In this document: piece after piece, positions 18,609 through 31,500 of the stretch
Numbering within the stretch: position 1 is the stretch's first letter
Layout of the letters: the number at the start of each line of letters is the position of its first letter
Assembly (NCBI GenBank): GCA_963920635.1
Contig: OY987301.1
Span: 42,259,820-42,323,819 of the forward strand
Length of the DNA: 64,000 nucleotides
Direction of reading: 5' to 3'
Source: Pseudeuparius sepicola
Taxonomy: Eukaryota > Arthropoda > Insecta > Coleoptera > Anthribidae
Made by a program: the position numbers and the translations under genes
The notes under the pieces: model-generated
Told to the model about the DNA's origin: nothing
The model's database searches: none
The model's input: the letters and a program-made list of their open reading frames with translations, nothing else

Positions 18609-20617
18609 TATATTTTTGTAGTAAATCTTTTCAAACCAACATTTTGAGTGGTTCTGTTGACCATTCAACTGTTTTGAAGGGATTCCATGGCACATTTGAC
18701 TCGCCAGATATCTTTAAAATCCCTATTTTGCTCAACTTTGACACCCTACAGAATGGAACTCCCTGTATATTTTTTGTTCAATTTTGGTATATGGGGGTTT
18801 TGGGGTGTTCTGATTAATGCTGTGGGGTCAGATTTTAAATAAAAAAATCGCTAAATGGTTTTCGTGAAAATCGGGTGTGTAAAAATATCGCAGCCGGCCC
18901 TGTATTTGCATTTTGAAAATGGCAGGAAGGTCAAAAGAAGCGGTTTTTGAAGCCCTTTCAAACAAAAAAAAAGTTTAGGCGATTATCTCCAAAAATGAAG
19001 ATTTTATGGATTTGTACAGTTTTAAAGTTGGACACCTTGTATATAGCTGTTCTAGAATTCCACCAAAGTATTGAGCAAAGGAGAATAACGGGAGATGGTT
19101 AATAGTGCTGATAAGGTTCTTCGTGGTAGGTACATTCTGCGTTCAAGTAAACGGTTTTCTTTTTGGAATAATTTCTTCATACTGATATTTCTCTTACTCA
19201 CAGTATCTTTGTGGTACCATATAGGTCTCTACCTTCTACAAGCGGGTACCTAAGAAAACCTCATCCGTTCCTCTGTCGGCAGATCGTCCGGAGCGACAAA
19301 CTAATAAAAGAGCCATCATCGGGCGGGATCTGCATTTCATCATCGGCCGGTGGACAAAAAAACGTGGCTGCAGCCGACACAAAGGCCGAAGAGGCAGAGA
19401 ACAGGTTTCAGCCGGCGACCGCCCGCGAAAGAAAGCTGCAGGAAACGCGGGCCGCGGGCCGCGGGCCCCGATCCAATCAATCAGCCAGTTCATTGATCCC
19501 GCGGTATCCACCCGCTATATCGTGGAGACAGAAAGCCGCAAGGACAGATGGCTGGCGCAAGTGTACAAAAAGTTGGTTTTTGTTTAAATAGACAGGGTGA
19601 TTTATTGGGAATGGGATATCCAGGATCCGGAGATTGGGGGACCAAAATATAATGATTATTGAGGCCAATATGCCACCAACTGGTTAAAAGACAACTTTTT
19701 CAAGTTGCCTGAAAAATTAATAAATTCTTAACAGTAAATGAACTAAACTTTGAACTTGTAACTCAAAAAATATCTTCAACAAATTTGTTTCCTGAGCTTT
19801 CGGAGAATAAATCTTCCTCCTTTCTCAAAGATCATGTCACGTCAAAGTGAAATGACAGATTAATAAATTTCAGGTTAAATGGCAACAGAAACAATAGCCT
19901 AGCCACCTGTCTGATATTGTACCCTGTGTTCTATCTAATTATTTATACTAACTTCTCTTTGAATCAGTGGCAATAATATTTTACTGAATTCCACTGAAAA
20001 TTCAGCAACAGAGTTGTCTGTATTTCCTAGAATAAATGCTAGAATTTATTAATTTTCCAGGCAACTTCTTTTAAGTTTGGTGGCGAAAAACCCAATTAAA
20101 ATTCAATGGATCTGTTTACGCCACAAATAAATTTTAGAAAATAGCCAATATGCATCATACAAATATTGTTTGTTTAAGTTTAAGAGATTTAGGGCCTTGA
20201 ATCGTTGACTGATATATTATTAAAGACTGCTCAAAGCTCACGGCTGTCACGTCTGACACATTTTTGGCTCACCATGCGCTTTCCGGAGATAAAATACAAT
20301 GCAGAATACATTGTTAGCCATCAGAGCCATCTGTTTTCCAGGACATGAAGCTATAGCCGTGAGAAGTCTTTATAAATACGTCAGTCAACGCTTGAATTAT
20401 TTTCTTGAAATTTAATTACGGCTACGCTACATCGATCAAAATAATCGAGCTTCAGAACTGAAATTAGGCACTGCTAAGTTTTTTGGGGTAGAGAATCAGC
20501 TGAAGATATCAATTTCTAGAGGACACCACTTGCACTGTTTTTGAATCGTGATTTCACTAGTGACTTTTTTAAGTGCTTTATTTCGTTTTTAATATGTTAT
20601 CCAAAACATGAATTATA
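18609..20617. other. About 2 kb without confirmed genes; GC-rich patch
   Basis: A GC-rich stretch at 19240-19560 carries ORFs on both strands (126 and 91 residues). Their composition follows GC content, no domain is recognisable and the two frames are equally open, so I leave them out as genes. The rest is AT-rich. Confidence 0.4.
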
Positions 20618-22414
20618 CAGGGTGATTCACGTAAGTGGTTCATTAGAAGTTTACGGGGAAGGAGTGCGAATTTTGATTTGAAATTTTGGTTACTTATATA
20701 ACAGGTTGTAAACTTTCTTTCTAAAATATTTTCAACTTCCGATCACTTCCGGTTATACCGGAAGTCGATAGCAACTTTGTTATTTCAAATAGAACACCCT
20801 ATATATTATTACACCATTTGGTTCCCTAATAAATTCCAATTTTTTTTCTTAATATACTGTGTACCCTATTCCTAACCCTTTTCGAGAGATTCGCAAATTT
20901 TTGATTTTTTTGAGTGTTGCAGCCATCGACCATAGTGATGATCACTTTGAAATTTATTAATCTGGAAAACTGAAATTTTGGACTGTCGTAGGCGAAAGTC
21001 AACTTTATTAAGTGGTCTGTATGCCATTTCAAATATTGTACAGGGTTTTCGGGAAAAAAATCCCAGTATCAACATCGAAAAATTGAAAAATCTCATTTTT
21101 TTCAAATAGAACCCATATTTTTTTATTGCACCATTGAAATGCTTGTGAAAAGCCAGTTCAAAAAGATATAACACACTATATGTCTAAACGAAGCGGTTGC
21201 TTCGTTATTACGCAAAATACGTATTTTTGCTGCTCCATATCAAGAAACAACGGACCTTTTCTAATAGGCGGCCATGGATTGTCATTTATTGTGTTCCAAA
21301 CAATAAAATATTAACTCCACAGTTAAAATATCTTCATTAGAATAGTTAATTTGAGCCATTCTTGTCAACACAAGAATGGCTCAAATTAACTATTCTAACG
21401 AAGATATTTTGAATATGTTTTACACTCGTGGAGAGTGTAAAAGAATTTTAGAAAGAACAATTAGAGTTTTTATTTAGTGATATTTTTATTTACCACCTTT
21501 GACGAAAAGAAAATTCAGAAAGTATTCGAACGAAATTTCATAGTCCATGGCAAGGTCCAAACAAAGAGAAGCAAATGTAAATACGTAACAGGTAAATAGC
21601 ATAATATGAATAGAGTGTCTTACTTATATGTAGTTTCTTGTTTTTTCTTCTAGTACCTATTATTAGGTAATTGTTAGTATTATTTAATTTTGTATTGTTG
21701 CTTCTCAGGGAAAAAATATTATTAAATAGCCCTTAACCTTGTCATATAACTGCGTTATTTAATTTTCCATGGCCCCCTATAATATGACGCTCCTTGAGAA
21801 ATGGCAAATGTTGATACAGAGCAGAAAAAATATGTATTTTTCGTAATAACGAAGCAACCGCTTCATTTAGACATATAGTGTGTTATATCTTTTTCAAGTG
21901 TCTTTTCACAAGCACTTCAATGGTGCAATAAAAAAATATGGGTTCCATTTGAAAAAATAAAATTTTTCAATTTTTCGATGTTGCTATTGGGATTTTTTTC
22001 TCGAACACCCTGTACAATATTTTGAAATGGCATACAGACCATTTAATAAAGTTGACTTTCGCCTACGACAGTCCAAAATTTCAGTTTTCCAGATTCATAA
22101 ATTTCAAAGTTATCGTCACTATGGTCGATGGCTGCGAATATCTCGAAAAGAGTTAGGAATAGGGTAGGTACACATTATATTCATAAAAAAGATTTGGAAT
22201 TTAATAGGGAACCAAATGGTGTAATAATATATAGGGTGTTCTATTTGGAATAAAAAGTTGCTATCGACTTCCGGTATAACCGGAAGTGATCGGAAGTTGA
22301 AAATATTTTAGAAAGAAAGCTTACAGCCTGTTATATAAGTAACCAAAATTTCAAATCAAAATTCACACTCCTTCTCCGTAAACTTCTAATGATTCGCTTA
22401 CGTGAATCACCCTG
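20618..22414. mobile_element. Foldback MITE, 1.8 kb, with inner palindromes
   Basis: TA-flanked, with the CAGGGTGATTCACGTAAG terminus on both ends and long inverted arms homologous to 16747-17586. Inside, a second inverted pair (about 21169-21235 and 21825-21895) contains ATATAGTGTGTTATATC. At the centre of that lies a perfect short hairpin. ORFs in the arms (20826, 20872) are not genes. Confidence 0.8.
21327..21410. repeat. Near-perfect hairpin, about 38-bp arms
   Basis: TTAGAATAGTTAATTTGAGC and its exact complement flank a loop of about six bases. Confidence 0.85.
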
Positions 22415-25381
22415 TATACATTCAAAATTAAGATAAAATTCTAAATGGGTATTGGGCATGCCATTCTCTTTATCTGTCAAATTTGAAATTTATTGAAAAA
22501 AATGCTATAAATCACACTCATTCTCAAAATCTAAAAAAATATGGTCTAGAAAAATAGCCTTTCAATGTTATACCTCTATATACCAAATTTAAAATCTCTA
22601 AAAAATACTTTTATTTTTTCAAACACATTATTATACCTAGGTATACGTAGCTATTCCATCCGAATGAATTTTTTGCGACATCTGTGCCCCTCTATTTTGC
22701 GAAAGACCGATAATAGGGGAACTGGTCGTGTTGTTTTAATATAATATACCTAATCAAATCCTGTAACTCGAGTTACTGCCGGTTACTGATGAGTGAAACT
22801 CAGTGGCGGCTCGTGGGTTAATGCACGGGCACTTTTTGAAAAGAACACATTCTATGGTCAATTAAAATAAAATAGGTGGGTACCGAGGTAGATAGTTACT
22901 TTCGGCATGGGCTTTTTCATTTTTTATTTTTAGTAGAGATTAGGTACGTATAATAATTCCATTTTTTAAGATGTTAATAACGCAAAACAGTACATTTAAT
23001 TTTTCCACTTGTTCTTGTCGTACACATCTCTATAAAAGTGTCGCGTAAAACTACGAGTTGCAACTTTTTCCGGTTGAGATAATTGCGAATCTGGAGTTGG
23101 TCTCCCAAGAGTTTTTATTTCAACTTTTCTGCCAATGAAAGCCTTAAAAGTTCCCTTTCAAAATGTCCTGCACACTATTTTTCATTTTATTTACTCAGAA
23201 TACGCGGCACCGTAAATGACGCGGTGACGCGTGCCACGCACTTGACTGGCTGGGACTGGGACTAGAGAACAGACAGCCCTCTCCTACGCTACAATCGCGT
23301 ATAGCGGAAGCACCCGATTCGGCCCGATTACGTCCCTTTCCTCGCGGAATCGCGGCTCAAATATTCGTAGCCGCCAAGCGACGATCTTACGTTATTATAA
23401 GGTAAGGTATCCATTTCGCGCGTTTAAAATAGTACACATTATCGGCGGCGGGCGTTGCGGCAATTTAATTAGGCGGTAAAATATAGAATATAGCAGTCGC
23501 GGACCTACTTTTTTCCCTTTTCTACTGGGGGGCTCTATAACCCCACAGCCTCTATGGACGAGACTTTGGGCATTAGTATCTGGTGGTTTAGTTATATTTC
23601 ATTATGTTAATTACTATTATGTAATAATTCAACTTTGTGTTGGTCTCTCACAGTATTAAAAATTATTTGTACGAGTCTGGAGTCTGGCTAAATTAGTCAC
23701 AATGAGCTTACGGGTCAAGGTGTGCAAAAGAGGTAATGAGATCGCGCGGGTTGAAGCGTAAAAATTTCCCCGGTCGGCAAACGTTGCGTAACTCTGTTAA
23801 TTCACTAATTACCTAATTAGGTCGCGACTTTTCTCTCGGGTGACTCCGCCTCTTAAACGCCAATTAAGAATGTAAACGGTGCATTTCCTCGGCGTCGCTG
23901 AAAGTTACGTGCCGTAATTTTCATTAGTAAATTAACGTATCTGCGCGATATGGGACTTGCTTATAGCTTACTGACTGCGTTAGAAATAAAAAACGTGCTT
24001 TCGATACAGTCGATTTCTCGAGTGCACAATTTAAACTATTTAGAAAAAAGAAGCACTTGACTGTACTTTCTCATTTATTTAATGCATGAGACAAAATTTC
24101 GTATATCTCGTAGGAAAAATTCCTGAGCGGTTGTAAATCCCCAGTGTAAAAAATAATTACAAACTTGCACTTCTGCCAAGTCCTTGTTCGCCAGGTCTCG
24201 TAGCCACCTAATCGCATTTGCGCTCGGGGCTCTTGGGCATTTTTCAAAGACGATTTCAGGCAACTTTTCCAATTAGGAACTATACTATTATTATGCTCAG
24301 TAGGTACTTAGACAACGCCCGCTATTAAAAACTTCAAATAATGGAATGTGGATTTTTAACTATAGAGTTTTCTACATTTGGATTATTAACGAGGATTCGT
24401 TGATAGATGGAAGTAATAGTGAAAGTTGACATTTTAGGAATACTCAAAAGTAAGTACGATTGAAGTTTCCTTAATTGCAATTTGTATTGTCAAACATGGA
24501 ACTTTATACGGGTGATTTCTGCTGATAAGTCTGGTATTTTTACCAGAAATAGAGCATGGTAAATGCTATGAAATAGATCGCGCCCCGTACCGTACCAGGG
24601 TAGCTCGAGAACAGGCGCCTCGGCAATAAAAATACGAGACATATTAAACCGCACCTAGTATTAGCAGGAAGAAGAGATGAAGGAGACAGAGACGATAGAT
24701 ATTGTAGTAAAAACAAGTGACTGCATGCTCGCCTAATATATTATCACCAATACTTTTATGGGTTATACTGTTCGACGGCTGGCCACTTGTGCAACGAAAT
24801 GCGGTGGATAGGCGTGCCATAATTTCACAGATCTTAGGATATACTTGCGTAAGTAGTTAAAATCGATATGGCTTTTTAGAGACCTTTTGACATTATATGG
24901 TGCACTAACCTTTACGTTGTGTTTGACGACAACCTTAAAAAACCTTAAAAGTGAAATATTATGTTGCTTGTCGAATATGTATATTTTTTAAAACTGCGTG
25001 ACGCTTATGTCCTATATTCTTTTTGTGACGCCAATTAGAGTTTCTATGCTGTTTCAAGTGACTTTAGAAATACTATACCTAATAGAAATTTATAGGTACT
25101 TTATGCGGTCTTGTATCTTGTATAATATTTAGGAAAGTCAATATTCATGTTATGCTCTGTATCGAAAAGTAAAGGGTAAGTTTATTGGAGAAAGTTACTT
25201 CGTTTAAACTTAGAAACCCATTTTTCTACATTGAATCTTCACTTATGAGCAAATACTTTAATTGAATTTCCAGAAATACATTTAAATAATTCCAAAATCA
25301 AATTTGTTATGACACCGTAACACCTATGCCTACGTAACAGTAACACCAAGGTGACATTTTGGTATAAAATTAAACTCTATA
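22415..25381. other. About 3 kb without genes; possible conserved non-coding DNA
   Basis: GC-richer, complex sequence at about 23190-23960 differs from the AT-rich surroundings and may be host regulatory DNA; that is inference from composition only. A 130-bp segment at 24140-24285 recurs inverted and diverged at 40830-40975. CAGTGGCGGCTCGTGG at 22801 resembles a transposon terminus without a partner. Confidence 0.4.
24140..24285 (-). repeat. Dispersed 130-bp repeat, copy 1
   Basis: The minus strand shares ATTAGGTGGCTACGAGA and ACTTGGCAGAAGTGCA with 40830-40975, with about one in five bases changed elsewhere. Confidence 0.6.
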
Positions 25382-26237
25382 CAGGGTGTTCCAGCGGAAA
25401 CGTAACAGGCTCTATAACGGCCGGGAAAATTTTTTCTTGGAAAAACGCAAAAATAGGTCAATTTTGTTTGGCAGGGGGACATCTTTTGGCATAAAATTGA
25501 TAGATTTATCTGCAACCCCCTGAGCAGGGGTTGAACCCCTTCAAAAAATTTAAATGGGAAGGGGGTTCAAGTTGCACAACTTTGGAAACGAAACAAAAAT
25601 CGATTGACTTTTCAAAAAGATACACCGAGTAAAATGCAAAACATTCATTTTCAATTATTGATTGGTATTGTTAAACAATTAAGCCGAAAGTGGTGGTCGG
25701 GGGCCGTAAGTTATAGAAAGCATGTTTAGCAACATTATTTTAACGAAAATTTGACAAACGGGGAGGAAATTGAAACTTTATTGTAATAAATGCTCAAAAT
25801 GTTGCCCATTCACTTCCATGCAATAATAAAGATTTTGTTCAAAACGCTGCTGAACATTATGCAACATTTCAAGGGTGATTTGTCGACATTTGTTTATAAT
25901 ACGGAGACACAGATCGTTTATTTTTGAACAATGCCAGGCAATAATTGAAAATGAATGTTTTGCATTTTACACGCTGTATCTTTTTGAAATGTCGATCTAT
26001 TTTCGAAAATCTGATGCAGGTGTATAGAGAATTGAGAGACGCTTCCCAATGTGTGCAACATGAACCCCCTTCCCATTTACATTTTTTGAAGGGGTTCAAC
26101 CCCTGTTCAGGATAGATCTATCAATTTTATGCCAAAAGATGTCCCCCTGCCAAACAAAATTGACCTATTTTGCGTTTTTCCAAGAAAAAATTGTCCCGGC
26201 CGTTATAGAGCCTGTTACGTTTCCGCTGGAACACCCG
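25382..26237. mobile_element. Foldback MITE with CAGGGTGTTCCAGCGG end
   Basis: Flanked by TA, with near-identical inverted arms of about 150 bp, then further inverted blocks toward the centre. The right end has lost one T (CACCCGTA instead of CACCCTGTA). Confidence 0.8.
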
Positions 26238-26651
26238 TATAGAAAACCTAACAAATTTTATAACTACACAAGGTAATTTTTTCCAACAACTAGTTACATA
26301 AATATTACCTAAGTAAAGTACACATATTTTTTAAAATTTCTACACTCTATATAATTCTTATTGAGTTGTGGCAGCATTGGTTTCTTATTTGCAATTTTCG
26401 AGTAGTACTATAACTACTATACAGTGATCGTAGGGGCTCTTGGGAATCAAATTCGGATTCAGCACACCAAATAACCTATGGAATAGATGAAAGCAGCACA
26501 AAAATCGACTTTTTGTAGAAAAAAAGCAAAAAATACGAAAATTAGGTGTTTTTTACGTTTTTTTCAAGTTTTTGGCTATTTGGTCACCTGTAGGGGGTCA
26601 TGAGGATGATATTCGGATTTTATATTTAATAAAATTTACAATGATTTATAT
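26238..26651. other. No gene recognised
   Basis: AT-rich sequence up to the errantivirus insertion site. Confidence 0.45.
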
Positions 26652-26655
26652 AGCG
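26652..26655 (+). repeat. Errantivirus target duplication, left
   Basis: AGCG, matching 34266-34269 after the 3' LTR. Confidence 0.8.
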
Positions 26656-26893
26656 AGTTATGTTCTAGAAGTTGCTGCCTCATCATAGAAATTACGCCGT
26701 AGAAACTACAAACTCAGCAGAGTCTAGATGGACTCTCGAACACCTTGAAATCTTGCGAATTCTGCTTTCCTTAAATTATATAAACTATCGCGCTCCACAT
26801 TTTTCGACTTTTGACTATCAGACTCTGTACTAGTTGCCAATAAAAAACTTTGCATTTTTTAAAAAGGTCTTGTCCCGATCCCGTAAGTTAAGT
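26656..26893 (+). repeat. 5' LTR
   Basis: Begins AGTTATGTTCTAG and ends TAAGTTAAGT. Contains a TATATAAA box near 26777 and AATAAA at 26839-26844. Differs from the 3' LTR by one C/T. Confidence 0.95.
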
Positions 26894-26912
26894 GGCGCAG
26901 TCGTGCGGATTG
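26893..26912 (+). promoter_or_regulatory. Primer-binding site
   Basis: TGGCGCAGTCG overlaps the last LTR base. From memory this matches the tRNA-Ser site used by 17.6, 297 and ZAM. Confidence 0.7.
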
Positions 26913-27325
26913 TTTGAGTTGCGTGGCGCCATCGGTCTCGCGCTTCTGGAGTATCGAACTCCCAACAAACAAGAACTTCAAGATCCGATTGAAGCTGCAG
27001 AGCCAGGAAGAGACCAAGGTAAGGGCCAATCCGTGTTTCCTTTCCCTTGTCCTTTCTGTGGCAAACAGGTCAATCTTAGGTCCCTAGAAATCCAGTGTAT
27101 ATGTTTTTCTAGTTGAATCTATTCATAAGATTGCGTCTTGCGAAATATTAGAGCATATAATACTTCAAAAGATATAATTAAGTTAGGTTAAGAAGTTCAA
27201 TTTCATTTTAAGTTTCAATTTTAAATTTCAAAATTGATTCACTCGAAGATATTTCAAACTCGTTCCGTTCTCTAGATTTAAGTGATAGTGATAGTGATAG
27301 TATTGGTACAATTGAAGAAGAAATC
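26913..27325 (+). other. Retroviral leader
   Basis: No convincing coding sequence; the ORF at 26892-27116 starts inside the primer site. The last 90 bases are open in the gag frame with a serine/aspartate-rich stretch but have no ATG before 27326. Confidence 0.5.
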
Positions 27326-28519
27326 ATGAATAATTAACCTCAACCTGCACAAATCAATTATAGTCTGCTTAGATTGTATGTCGATACAATTCCAAATTTT
27401 AATGGAGACCCACACACTCTCGAAATTTTTATAGAACATTGTGATTTTCTTATTTCCACATATTCCAATGCAAACCCCGCTGATCCCATAAATACCTTCC
27501 TAATACGTGCTGTTATTGGAAAATTAACAGGACACGCTTTAGTTATTGCTGGTAGTAGACCTGACGTAAGAAATTGGGCAAATTTAAAAGAATTATTAAG
27601 ACTAAGTTTCGGTGACCAAAGAAACCTTGATTGCTTAGTGCAAGAAATGCTTGTTTCGCGACCCTTCAAAAATGAATCTTTTCGTAATTTTGGGCAGAGA
27701 TTACAAAAGTGCCGTAGTTCCATCGCTTCTAAAATAATTTCAATGGAAATGACTAACGAAGAACGTGCTTTTAAAATTAAAAATTATGATGAACTTTCAC
27801 TAAAAACCTTTATAAGAGGTCTATCTGGACGTATCCAAGATATGGTTCGTTTAAGAAATCCTGACAGTCTAGAACTCGCAATATCGTATGTTATTGAAGA
27901 AGAAAACTTTATTTTATTTCAAAAGTCTCAAACAAGTAATTTCCAAAATTCAACATTACCAAATAAAAATCCTCAACACTTTCCAAAAATGAATTCTTAT
28001 AATAATCAACAAGCTATAACACCACGACAACAATCAATGTTTCCGCCAAATAATAACAATTTTTCGCAAAATCAAAACTATTCCCAAAATCAAAATTTTC
28101 CCGAAAGAGCTCAATTCCCATCTCAACCTATAAACATCCAACCTCGACAGAATATGCCTTCCCCTAAATTTTTTACCAATAAACAAGTATTTGGAGCCCC
28201 TAACACTTCCAGAAATGTTTTTAAACCCACCGGTATAACTCCGCAACATAAACCTGAACCGATGTCTACTACATCACGAATTCCTACTATACAAACTCAA
28301 TTCAGAAATAATTTTCCAAAAAATTACCAAACTCCACAACTCCACAATATTGAAGAGGCAGATTTTAGCTTCGACGAAAATCTCGAAAACCCGGAAAATC
28401 CCGATGAAATTTTTCCCGATTTTTACCATGAAAACTCCGATGAAAATTTCGTACCGAACGAAACTTATGAAAGTTTTGAAAATTTTTCCCAGGCTTCGAA
28501 TCCACAGAACCCAACGTAA
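27326..28519 (+). CDS. gag: Gag polyprotein, with stop near the start
   Basis: The in-frame ATG at 27326-27328 is followed by TAA at 27335-27337; after that the frame is open to 28519 with no in-frame ATG until about 27743. Either a nonsense change hit codon 4, or initiation uses a near-cognate codon such as TTG at 27374. The N-terminal half is helical and capsid-like (F-N-G-D-P, later F-I-R-G-L-x-G-R-I-Q-D). The C-terminal half is rich in Asn, Gln and Pro and ends acidic. No CCHC zinc knuckle is seen, which is usual for errantiviruses. It would build the virus-like core. Confidence 0.8.
28480..28486 (+). promoter_or_regulatory. -1 ribosomal frameshift heptamer
   Basis: A-AAT-TTT in the gag frame fits X-XXY-YYZ. 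The pol frame opens exactly here and lies -1 to gag; the gag stop follows at 28517-28519. Confidence 0.7.
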
Positions 28520-31500
28520 TAATTGACTTAAATCATCTACATAAGAGCGATTTAACGTATATAGAAATTCCAGAAATTAATGCCAGATTCCTTATAGATA
28601 CAGGTAGTTCCCGTAGTATAATTAACCCCGATGTAGCTTATAAGTTTTACAGTAATTGCATTTTTCATGAAGATTTTAGTATTCAGACCTCTCACGATAT
28701 TACTTTTCACAATGAAATTGCCATAATTCCACTTTTCGACATTTTTAACGTAAATCGATTTTATAAATTTTATATCTATGATTTTTCCCCAAAATATCAC
28801 GGTCTTATTGGCATGGACTTATTGAAAAGACTACGATCAAATATAGATCTCGACAATAAATTACTAAAGACTCCCAAAGTTCAAATACCTCTACTTTCGG
28901 AAAACTCCAATTCAAAACCACAGAAAAATTTCCAAAAATGTTATCACTCTTTAATTATACCACCTCGAACTCAAAAAATAGTTAAAGTTCCAGTATGCTA
29001 TAAAAATGGCCTCGGTATTTTAGATTACAATAATTTTGATAACAATTTAGAATCCCCTCGTGCTGTAGTTGATATTCAAAATTATTTCGCGACAACAACA
29101 ATTATAAATCCAAATTTAGAACCCTTTGAAGTCATAATTACTGAACCTTTAGACGTTGAAATTTTAAACCCTAATGAGATTAACTTTATCGACAAAATCG
29201 AAGATAATTCGGAACTCTCAGAAACTGAAGATAATCTACTAAAACAAAATTTAAAAAATATTAGACTTGATCATTGCAATTATGAAGAAAAGTCCGCTTT
29301 ACGTAAACTTTGTTATTCATACAGGGACATCTTTTACTGTGAAAAAATACCTCTTAGCTTTACAAATAAAGTCAAACATAAAATTAATCTCACAGACGAA
29401 AAACCTATTTTTACTAAATCGTATAGGTTTCCCGAAATCCATCGACAAGAAGTAAAATCCCAAATAGATAAAATGTTACAACAAAAAATTATTGAACCAT
29501 CCACATCCCCGTGGAGCAGTCCAATCTGGATCGTTCCAAAGAAACTCGACGCTAGTAAAAAAAGGAAATGGCGAGTAGTCATCGACTATCGTAAGTTAAA
29601 TGACAAAACTATTAGTGACAAATATCCCCTTCCAAACATAACGGACATATTAGACAGACTAGGACGTGCGAATTACTTTACAACACTCGATTTGGCCTCC
29701 GGTTATCATCAAATTGAAGTTGACGAAAATGATGTACCCAAAACTGCATTTTCTACTGATTCTGGACATTATCAATTCTTACGAATGCCATTCGGTCTTA
29801 AAAATGCACCCAGTACATTTCAGAGATTAATAGATAATATTTTACGTGGTTTAACAAACGAAATTTGTCTCGTATATTTAGATGACATAATAGTTTTCAG
29901 TACATCTCTCCAAGAACATATAATTAATCTCAAAAAAGTTTTCGACAGACTACGTGACGCGAATTTTAAAGTACAACTTGACAAATGCGACTTTCTACAA
30001 AAAACTGTTGCTTACCTCGGACACATTATTACATCAGAAGGAGTGAAACCCAATCCCGAAAAAATTTCCTGTATTCAAAAATTCCCCATTCCTAAAACTC
30101 AAAAAGAAATAAAATCATTCCTTGGATTACTTGGATATTACCGCCGCTTTATTAAAGATTTCGCAAAAATAACTAAACCTTTAACTCTCTGTTTAAAGAA
30201 GAACGCTCAAGTTACTCATAGTCAAAAATTCATAGAAGCTTTCAACACATGTAAGAAAATTTTGTGTAATGATCCGATATTACAGTATCCTGACTTTTCC
30301 AAAGAATTCATTCTAACTACTGATGCTTCCAACATCGCTATCGGCGCAGTATTATCCCAAGGCACCATTGGACAAGACAAACCTATTGCCTATGCCTCAC
30401 GCACCCTAAATGACAGTGAACAAAATTACAGTACTATTGAGAAAGAGTTATTGAGCATTGTTTGGGCTTGTAAGTACTTTCGTCCCTACCTCTATGGTCG
30501 AAAATTTACAATAGTTACCGATCATCGCCCCCTCACGTGGCTTTTTAATTTAAAAGAACCCAATTCGAAATTGGTTCGTTGGCGTCTCAAATTAGAAGAG
30601 TATGATTACAAAATTGTTTATAAAAAGGGAAAGTTAAACTCCAATGCCGACGCACTCTCTCGTATAAATTTGAATATTCATGAAACCCAATCTGTTATCA
30701 ATAATCCAGGAGATATAAATCAAGAAACTTTCGAATTTTTAAGGAACTATGTAGAAAACCCAGAAAATTTTGAACTACCCAGTACAAGCCAAGAAATTTC
30801 TAACAGTAATGTAAACAATACCCAAGCAAGTTCATTAACGCCAGACACTCACACAGCTGACCCCGTCCCGCGAACGAAACCTAAGATAATAATTCACTCC
30901 GACATACAAATCCGACCTCCTGATAAACATAGACCGACAATATTAAATGACGCACCTATTGAAATTAGTGATGACGAAACTGCCCATTCCCTCTCAAAAG
31001 AAATATGTAATGAAAGTTTACCTATTTTGGACGAAATTATCAATAATAAAACGAATCAAATACATATTTTCAAAAATAACGTCGATAAACTTTCAGTAGA
31101 ACAAGAAAACTACTTGCACCAAAAAATTATGACAGTCAAAATTCCTTTAATTTCAAATGAGCAATTAATCCTAGATTTTCTAAAACAATATCTAAGACCA
31201 AACACTACGTATCACATTTATTTTAATCATTCGCAATTTATAACACAATTTTCAAATATTTACTCAGAGCATTTCAATCGATTAGGTCCCAAACTGATAA
31301 TATGGACAAAATTAATTAATACCATAAAAGACAAAGAGGAACAGTTATTACTAATAAAAAATCACCATTTAGGAAAAACGAATCATCGCGGAATACAAGA
31401 AACACTAAATTATTTAAAGAGAAACTATTTTTGGATAAATATGAAGTCGGATATTACTGCATATATAAATGCATGCGAAATTTGTCAGAGAACCAAATAC

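Noticed and set aside
19211..19668. ORFs of 126, 91 and 63 residues in a GC-rich patch
   Set aside because: Open on both strands because of GC content; no domain, no splice or promoter support.
20826..21174. ORFs in the foldback arm, also near 17210
   Set aside because: They recur wherever the MITE arm occurs and lie in inverted repeats.
7500..22820. CAGTGGCGG motifs at about 7514 and 22801 as transposon ends
   Set aside because: Single short matches without an inverted partner or target duplication.
26892..27116. 74-residue ORF after the 5' LTR
   Set aside because: Starts in the primer-binding site; leader sequence without coding character.
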